Origin: JANNGC01 sp043758205
GTDB taxonomy: Bacteria > Verrucomicrobiota > Verrucomicrobiia > Limisphaerales > SIBH01
NCBI GenBank assembly: GCA_043758205.1
Contig: JAYVNY010000167.1
Coordinates: forward strand, 1 to 8,395
Direction: 5' to 3'
DNA length: 8,395 bases
The translations under genes were made by a program, and so were the position numbers. Every line of letters starts with the position of its first letter. Positions within the stretch are counted from its first letter, which is position 1. Shown one piece after another: positions 4,936-8,395 of the stretch. The notes under the pieces are model-generated. The model was not told where the DNA came from. It saw only the letters and a list, made by a program, of their open reading frames with translations, and searched no databases.

Positions 4936-6348
4936 TCACGCCTTCTTCAACCGCGGCCCGTTCGGCGTGTCCTCGATAACCCATCCTTTGGCTTTCAACT
5001 CGTCGCGGATGGCGTCGGATTTTTTGAAGTCCTTGGCCTGGCGCGCGGCCTGACGTTCCTCCAGTAGCGCGAGCAGTTCCGGCGGCGCGCTTTCCTCGGG
5101 CGGCTGGCCGAGGCCGAAAACCGTTTCCACCCGGTTCCATGCGGCGAGCGCGGCGGCGGCTTGTTCGGCGGAAAGCGTATTCGCGGCGAGTGCCTTGTTC
5201 GTGTCGCGCACCCAATCAAAGACCGCGGCCCAGGCGGCGGAAACGTTCAAGTCTTCATCCAAAGCGGCGGTGAAGGCGGTGACCAAAACATCGTCGGCCA
5301 GCGGGACGCTGGCGGCACTTTGCCCGGCGCGTTCGCGCAACTTGCTCAAGCATTCATCGAGGCGCGCGAGCGAGGTGCGCGCACCATTCAGGCCGTCGAG
5401 GGTGAAGTTGAACGTCTCGCGGTAATACGCCGAGAGCAGCAGGGCGCGCACTTCGCGCCCGGTGAAACCTTTCGCCAGCAAATCACGCAGCGTGAAAAAA
5501 TTGCCGAGCGACTTGCTCATCTTCTTCCCCTCGACGAGCAGGTGCGCGCCGTGGAGCCAGTACTTCACAAAATGTTTTCCGGTCGCGCCTTCGCTCTGCG
5601 CGATCTCGTCCTCATGGTGCGGGAACGTGAGGTCTTCGCCGCCGAGATGCAGATCAAAACTCGGCCCGAGCAGCTTCATGCTCATGGCGGAACACTCGAT
5701 GTGCCAGCCGGGGCGGCCCTCGCCCCACGGACTCGGCCAGAAGACCGCGCCGTCGTCGGGCACGCGGGCTTTCCAGAGCGCGAAGTCGGCGAGGGATTCC
5801 TTGTCGTATTCGTCACTGCTCACGCGTTCGCCCACGCGCATCTCATCGAAGTTCAGCTTCACCAACTGTCCGTAGTGGCAGCCGCAGCCGCGATACTTCT
5901 CGATGCTGAAATAGACCGAGCCATCCGCCGCCTTGTAGGCGAGACCTTTTTCCAGAAGCGTCTCAATCAACTCAATGATCTCCGCGATGAAATCCGTGGC
6001 GTGCGGTAGATCGTGCGGGCGCAGGCAGCGCAGTTCGTCGAGGTCTTTGAGAAATTCCTGTTCGTAGAAGCCCGTGTAGTCGCGCAACAGTTTGCCGGTC
6101 TCGCGCACGCGCTTGATGATCTTGTCCTCCACGTCCGTGATGTTCATAACATGGCGGACTTTGAACTGCTTGAATTCCAGATAGCGCCGCACCAAATCTG
6201 AGAAGACAAACGTGCGGAAATTCCCGATGTGCCCGTAGTCGTACACCGTCGGTCCGCAGCAATACATGCCCACGGATTTTCCGTCCGCATCCAGCGGCGC
6301 GAACTCCTGCACCGAGCGCGACAGCGTGTTGAAAAACTTCAAAGCCAT
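4936..6348 (-). CDS. cysS: Cysteinyl-tRNA synthetase
   Basis: A cytoplasmic class I aminoacyl-tRNA synthetase that charges tRNA-Cys with cysteine using ATP. It has 470 residues, the usual length. The Rossmann catalytic domain opens with YCCGPTVYDYGHIGN; the HIGH signature is HIGN at residues 40-43, a variant that occurs in CysRS. The expected zinc ligands are all present: Cys31, Cys219 in GWHIECSA, and His244 and Glu248 in FPHHEDE. KMSKS lies at 276-280, followed by LGNFFTLRD and the helical anticodon-recognition region. The C-terminal GWVIEDTPNGPRLKKA matches the family ending. The ATG is chosen because the ALKFFNTLSR opening is typical of the family; no Shine-Dalgarno precedes it. The stop codon lies inside the right terminal repeat of the neighbouring composite element. 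The protein appears intact and functional. Confidence 0.97.
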   Translation of the reverse strand: MALKFFNTLSRSVQEFAPLDADGKSVGMYCCGPTVYDYGHIGNFRTFVFSDLVRRYLEFKQFKVRHVMNITDVEDKIIKRVRETGKLLRDYTGFYEQEFLKDLDELRCLRPHDLPHATDFIAEIIELIETLLEKGLAYKAADGSVYFSIEKYRGCGCHYGQLVKLNFDEMRVGERVSSDEYDKESLADFALWKARVPDDGAVFWPSPWGEGRPGWHIECSAMSMKLLGPSFDLHLGGEDLTFPHHEDEIAQSEGATGKHFVKYWLHGAHLLVEGKKMSKSLGNFFTLRDLLAKGFTGREVRALLLSAYYRETFNFTLDGLNGARTSLARLDECLSKLRERAGQSAASVPLADDVLVTAFTAALDEDLNVSAAWAAVFDWVRDTNKALAANTLSAEQAAAALAAWNRVETVFGLGQPPEESAPPELLALLEERQAARQAKDFKKSDAIRDELKAKGWVIEDTPNGPRLKKA

Positions 6349-6442
6349 GAATGGCGCGAGAAACTATCGGCGAGGCGGGGAATGTGAAGTGGAAAGTCGG
6401 GGCGCGGGCTTGCGACTGCCCGCGTCACCGCCACTCTTTTGA

Positions 6443-6664
6443 ACCGGCCTGTGCAGTTCTTGCTCTCGCCGTGGAACCGTCTCGTTGAACTGGCATTTGA
6501 TTCAAGCGCCCGAATTCCTCTTCATTTACGTCGTCCTCCACGAGCGGATGCACATTAGGCAGATGAACCACTCGCCGAAATTCTGGCGGGAAGTGGAGGC
6601 TGTTTGTCCTTCGTTCCGCAAAGCAGAGCGGTGGTTGAAGGATGCTGGGCGATTGTTGAGGTGA
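6443..6664 (+). pseudogene. Remnant of YgjP-like (M48/DUF45) zinc metallopeptidase
   Basis: An open frame of 73 codons with no plausible start, beginning right after an in-frame TGA at 6440-6442. Its translation keeps the C-terminal half of the YgjP/WssP-type metallopeptidase family: CSRRGTVSLNWHLIQAPEF (residues 7-25, normally preceded by RWGS), YVVLHERMHIRQMNHSPKFW (29-48) with the HExxH zinc motif at 33-37 and the third-ligand His43, then CPSFRKAERWLKDAGRLL to a natural stop. Family members are about 230 residues, so the N-terminal two thirds are missing. The residues before CSRR no longer match, suggesting a frameshift or deletion near 6440-6450. It lies between cysS and tRNA-Lys with no promoter evident. 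I call it a decayed gene although its metal-binding residues survive. Confidence 0.7.
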
Positions 6665-6686
6665 GCTGGTCTTCAGCAAATCGAAA

Positions 6687-6762
6687 TGGTGGGTTGGCAG
6701 GGACTCGAACCCTGGACCAATGCCTTAAAAGGGCACTGCTCTACCAACTGAGCTACCAACCC
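6687..6762 (-). tRNA. tRNA-Lys (anticodon UUU)
   Basis: A complete 76-base tRNA including an encoded CCA end. Acceptor arms GGGTTGG (6756-6762) and CCAACCC (6691-6697) pair perfectly. The D arm is GCTC-AGTTGGTA-GAGC. The anticodon arm is GTGCC-CTTTTAA-GGCAT, placing TTT at positions 34-36, which decodes lysine AAA/AAG. The variable loop has five bases, and the T arm is CAGGG-TTCGAGT-CCCTG. The discriminator A is followed by genomic CCA. Confidence 0.97.
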
Positions 6763-6777
6763 ACCCGAGGGCGGCGG

Positions 6778-6806
6778 AAACTACGGGAGCACTTTTGGGG
6801 TCGCAA
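6778..6806 (-). promoter_or_regulatory. Candidate promoter for tRNA-Lys
   Basis: Reading the minus strand, TTGCGA (6801-6806) matches the -35 consensus at four of six positions. After a 17-base spacer comes TAGTTT (6778-6783), matching the -10 at three of six. Transcription would start near 6771, about nine bases before the tRNA 5' end, a sensible distance. The -35 overlaps one arm of an inverted repeat, CGCAAGG (6802-6808) and CCTTGCG (6822-6828). Confidence 0.4.
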
Positions 6807-6901
6807 GGATTTTTCCCAGCACCTTGCGCCTTGATCCCGTTCAGTGGAAGCAGGGGAATTGAAGATTGATCATTCCACGTTGAAGCCCAACCCTCCCGCC
6901 C

Positions 6902-7675
6902 ATGAACACCTTGCTCACGCTCACCGCCGCCGCGCTTTTCGCCGGGGCCGCTTTCGTCACCGCCGCCGATCTCAAAGACTCGCGCGTTTATGAACTGCGC
7001 ATTTATCACGCCGCGCCGGGCAAGCTGGATGATTTGAATGCGCGCTTCCGCGACCACACCGTGCGGCTCTTCGAAAAATACGGGATGGAAAACGTCGGCT
7101 ACTGGACGCCGATTGATAACACGAACAACCTGCTCATTTACGTGCTGGGTCACGCCAGCCGGGATGCGGCAAAAAAATCGTTCGCGGCGTTTGGCCAGGA
7201 CCCGGAGTGGAAGTCCGCGCAGAAGGCTTCGGAAGCCAATGGCCGGCTGGTGACGAAAGTGGAATCGTATTTCATGGAGCCGACGGATTATTCCCCCGCC
7301 ATCAAGTCGTCCAAGGCCGGGCCGCGCGTGTTCGAGTTGCGCGAATACACGGCGAGCACCAACAACCTCGCCGCGCTTGATGCGCGCTTCCGCGATCACA
7401 CCGTCGGACTGTTCAAGAAGCACGGGATGCAAAACCTCGCCTACTGGCACCTGACGCCCGGCCAGAAGGACGCCGACCGCAAACTCATTTACATCCTCGC
7501 GCACCAGAGCCCGGAGGCGGGCGCGGCTTCGTTCGGCTCCTTCCGCACCGATCCCGACTGGATTGCCGCCAAGGAATCATCGGAGAAAAAAGTCGGCGGT
7601 TCTTTGACCGAAGGCGGCATGGCTGGTGTGAAATCCACCTTCATGAAAGCGACTGACTACTCGGCGACGAAGTAG
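6902..7675 (+). CDS. Exported protein with two tandem NIPSNAP domains
   Basis: A 257-residue protein beginning with a clear signal peptide (hydrophobic residues 4-20, cleavage likely after VTA or TAA, before DLKDSR), which supports the ATG at 6902; no Shine-Dalgarno is present. The rest is two ferredoxin-like (dimeric alpha/beta barrel) NIPSNAP domains. Domain 1 (about 26-130) has RVYELRIYHAAPGKLDDLNARFRDHT and LFEKYGMENVGYW. Domain 2 (about 142-252) has RVFELREYTASTNNLAALDARFRDHT and LFKKHGMQNLAYW. Each ends with a DPEW/DPDW block and a final FM(E/K)(P/A)TDYS. The halves match even in DNA (for example 7039-7062 against 7381-7404), so they arose by duplication. In bacteria such exported NIPSNAP proteins have no settled function. 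No obvious partner gene is adjacent. Confidence 0.92.
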   Translation: MNTLLTLTAAALFAGAAFVTAADLKDSRVYELRIYHAAPGKLDDLNARFRDHTVRLFEKYGMENVGYWTPIDNTNNLLIYVLGHASRDAAKKSFAAFGQDPEWKSAQKASEANGRLVTKVESYFMEPTDYSPAIKSSKAGPRVFELREYTASTNNLAALDARFRDHTVGLFKKHGMQNLAYWHLTPGQKDADRKLIYILAHQSPEAGAASFGSFRTDPDWIAAKESSEKKVGGSLTEGGMAGVKSTFMKATDYSATK

Positions 7676-7677
7676 TC
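7655..7677. terminator. Hairpin spanning the NIPSNAP stop codon
   Basis: GACTACT (7655-7661) pairs perfectly with AGTAGTC (7671-7677) around a nine-base loop. The stop codon TAG (7673-7675) lies in the right arm. It sits between the convergent NIPSNAP gene and DUF2721 fragment and could terminate either one, but no T run follows on either strand. Confidence 0.3.
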
Positions 7678-7683
7678 TTGCGG

Positions 7684-7887
7684 CTAGCGGGCCTGTTCCT
7701 CCTCGACCGCGCGCAGCGAGTGGTGCAAGTCGAGGATGAACAGCGCCAACGCGCGCCGCCGGTCCATCACCCGCCCGAGCCGGTTGCTGAACGAAAGAAT
7801 CAGCAATCCCATGCCGGAGGCGAGCGCCTCTGGCGAGAGGCTGGCCTGCACAACGGCGGCGAGATTTTCAAGGAGATGAATGTTCAT
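7684..7887 (-). pseudogene. Truncated DUF2721-family membrane protein
   Basis: A 67-residue frame whose sequence fits the beginning of the DUF2721 family. After MNIHLLENLAAVVQASLSP comes a membrane segment and junction, ASGMGLLILSFSNRLGRVMD (about 23-42), then RRRALALFILDLHHSLRAVEEEQAR and a stop. Family members as I know them run to roughly 130-150 residues, with two more hydrophobic segments after an RAR-type linker. None of these is found in any minus-strand frame before the neighbouring gene is reached. The stop lies eight bases beyond the end of the convergent NIPSNAP gene, so the 3' part seems to have been lost there. ATG 7887 is chosen because homology begins at that point; no Shine-Dalgarno is present. 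It could still be a genuine short protein. Confidence 0.5.
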
Positions 7888-7995
7888 GGAGGTAATTCCA
7901 GCGAGACCGCTGGCTTCGGTCAATCGTGCGGCCAAGTTTCTCCGCCCCGGGATTTGAACATTGCCCGCCCCGCGCCTGTCCGTTAAGCCACAGCC

Positions 7996-8382
7996 ATGCG
8001 TTTCCTGCGCCAATACCGATTCATTCTCCTGTTCTTTCTGCTCCTGATATTTTGCAGCGTGATGGTCGTGCGGCAGTTTGGCCTCAAGCAGTCCCGCCAC
8101 GTCGAGCTGCGCGAAGCCTTCATCCTCCTGCACGTGCGGAGTTACACGAACGAGGCGCGCACCCTCTTCGACAAGCTGGTGTTGGATGTGCCGAAGTACA
8201 CAAAAAAACTTTCCGACAAGGAACTGCTCGATGATTTCCAACGCACTCTCCTGCTCGTTGATCCCTACTCGACGCAGACCAACAACCTCATCTGGAAATA
8301 CCACTGGATGCTCAGCGAGGAGTTGGACAAACGCTCGGTGGACCTGCTGGCTCGCGCCCACAAGCTGGCCGGGGAAAAGTAG
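7996..8382 (+). CDS. Small membrane-anchored helical protein, unknown function
   Basis: A 128-residue protein that I cannot name, although it looks like a conserved verrucomicrobial hypothetical. Residues 1-7 are basic (MRFLRQY), and 8-26 are strongly hydrophobic (FILLFFLLLIFCSVMVV), forming an uncleaved N-terminal anchor. The remaining 100 residues are helical and charged (RHVELREAFILLHVRSY, TNEARTLFDKLVLDVPKYTKKL, KELLDDFQRTLLLVDPYSTQTNNLIWKYHWMLSEELDKRS, LLARAHKLAGEK), a helix-turn-helix pattern reminiscent of TPR-like solenoids. The ATG is fixed by the basic-plus-hydrophobic start. Upstream (7888-7995) is a divergent gap shared with the DUF2721 fragment, and I see no good promoter in it. 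The gene is complete; only 13 bases of the window follow it. A long minus-strand frame overlaps it and is a shadow. Confidence 0.82.
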   Translation: MRFLRQYRFILLFFLLLIFCSVMVVRQFGLKQSRHVELREAFILLHVRSYTNEARTLFDKLVLDVPKYTKKLSDKELLDDFQRTLLLVDPYSTQTNNLIWKYHWMLSEELDKRSVDLLARAHKLAGEK

Positions 8383-8395
8383 GCCGGCTGCCGCC

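Larger units (their letters stand above)
4633..4938. repeat. Composite nested inverted-repeat element
   Basis: A block of about 306 bases built from nested inverted repeats. The outer ends are imperfect terminal inverted repeats: TCAATCCTGAAAGGATTGA (4633-4651) against the reverse complement of 4920-4938, 17 of 19 matching. Each end is itself a hairpin. Inside them, 4704-4715 (CCGAACTCCGAA) is a perfect 12-base inverted match to 4901-4912. Further in, CGGAACGGGTGGA (4718-4730) pairs with 4820-4834, apart from a two-base insertion. Branch hairpins occupy 4662-4693, 4731-4747, 4750-4770, 4832-4854 and 4854-4874. All pairings are mutually nested, so the block could form one branched structure. 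There is no coding sequence inside, so it resembles a non-autonomous MITE or REP/BIME-type composite; its origin is inference. Confidence 0.75.

Noticed and set aside
5161..6009. 282-codon forward frame opposite cysS
   Set aside because: cysS on the other strand carries all catalytic and zinc motifs. The forward frame is a low-complexity shadow.
6219..6231. HIGN instead of HIGH in CysRS as a possible defect
   Set aside because: This variant is seen in functional cysteinyl-tRNA synthetases. All zinc ligands and KMSKS are intact.
6443..6762. Integrated element or att site at tRNA-Lys
   Set aside because: No second copy of the tRNA 3' end and no integrase occurs in the window. The adjacent remnant is a protease gene, not a phage gene.
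7940..7985. Possible second tRNA (GGGATTTGAAC, like a T-loop on the minus strand)
   Set aside because: The flanking bases cannot form a T stem (GCAAT against CCGGG), and no acceptor or anticodon arm is found.
7888..8361. Minus-strand extension of the DUF2721-like frame to 225 codons
   Set aside because: The added part is antisense to the anchored protein at 7996-8382 and shows no membrane segments or family similarity. Homology begins only at Met 7887.
1..8395. CRISPR array, toxin-antitoxin, defence island or biosynthetic cluster
   Set aside because: There are no regularly spaced direct repeats, no Cas or restriction-type motifs, and no paired small genes. The genes present are housekeeping or exported proteins in alternating orientation.

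Overview
The window looks like a chromosomal segment from a GC-rich member of the PVC superphylum, most likely Verrucomicrobia (a Pedosphaera/Limisphaera-like lineage is my best guess). The reasons are a secreted PQQ-like propeller opening with DWRQFRGPNGNG, a Tat-targeted DUF1501 protein, an exported double NIPSNAP protein, a zinc-ribbon/one-TM protein of a type I associate with this phylum, intergenic hairpin repeats with CTACCAG or CGGACTGGAAAGTCCG cores, and no Shine-Dalgarno sequence in front of any gene. The taxonomic call is inference from gene content, not from a marker search.

Layout. 129-1328 (+) is a secreted PQQ-like beta-propeller protein. 1489-2247 (+) is a TerC-family membrane protein of the YgdQ/YoaE type. 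It converges on 2303-3742 (-), a DUF1501 protein, with a hairpin between them. 3743-3947 is a divergent intergenic region holding two inverted hairpin repeats and a promoter-like pair. 3948-4577 (+) is a zinc-ribbon/TM/FxLYD-like protein. 4578-4935 carries a strikingly ordered block of nested inverted repeats and hairpins (4633-4938) whose right end overlaps the stop codon of cysS (4936-6348, -). 6443-6664 (+) is a decayed C-terminal remnant of a YgjP-like zinc metallopeptidase, next to tRNA-Lys(UUU) (6687-6762, -). 6902-7675 (+) is an exported tandem-NIPSNAP protein. 7684-7887 (-) is a short piece matching only the N-terminal part of DUF2721. 7996-8382 (+) is a small membrane-anchored helical protein of unknown function.

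How they fit together. The genes are mostly single transcription units in alternating orientation and do not form a pathway. cysS and tRNA-Lys are translation housekeeping, TerC is a probable metal (Mn) transporter, and the others are exported or membrane proteins of poorly known role. I see no defence system, CRISPR array, transposase or phage module. The most notable signals are non-coding: the composite palindromic element between 4633 and 4938, and the paired hairpins with compensatory changes at 3792-3900. Two gene remnants (ygjP-like and DUF2721) also show local gene decay.
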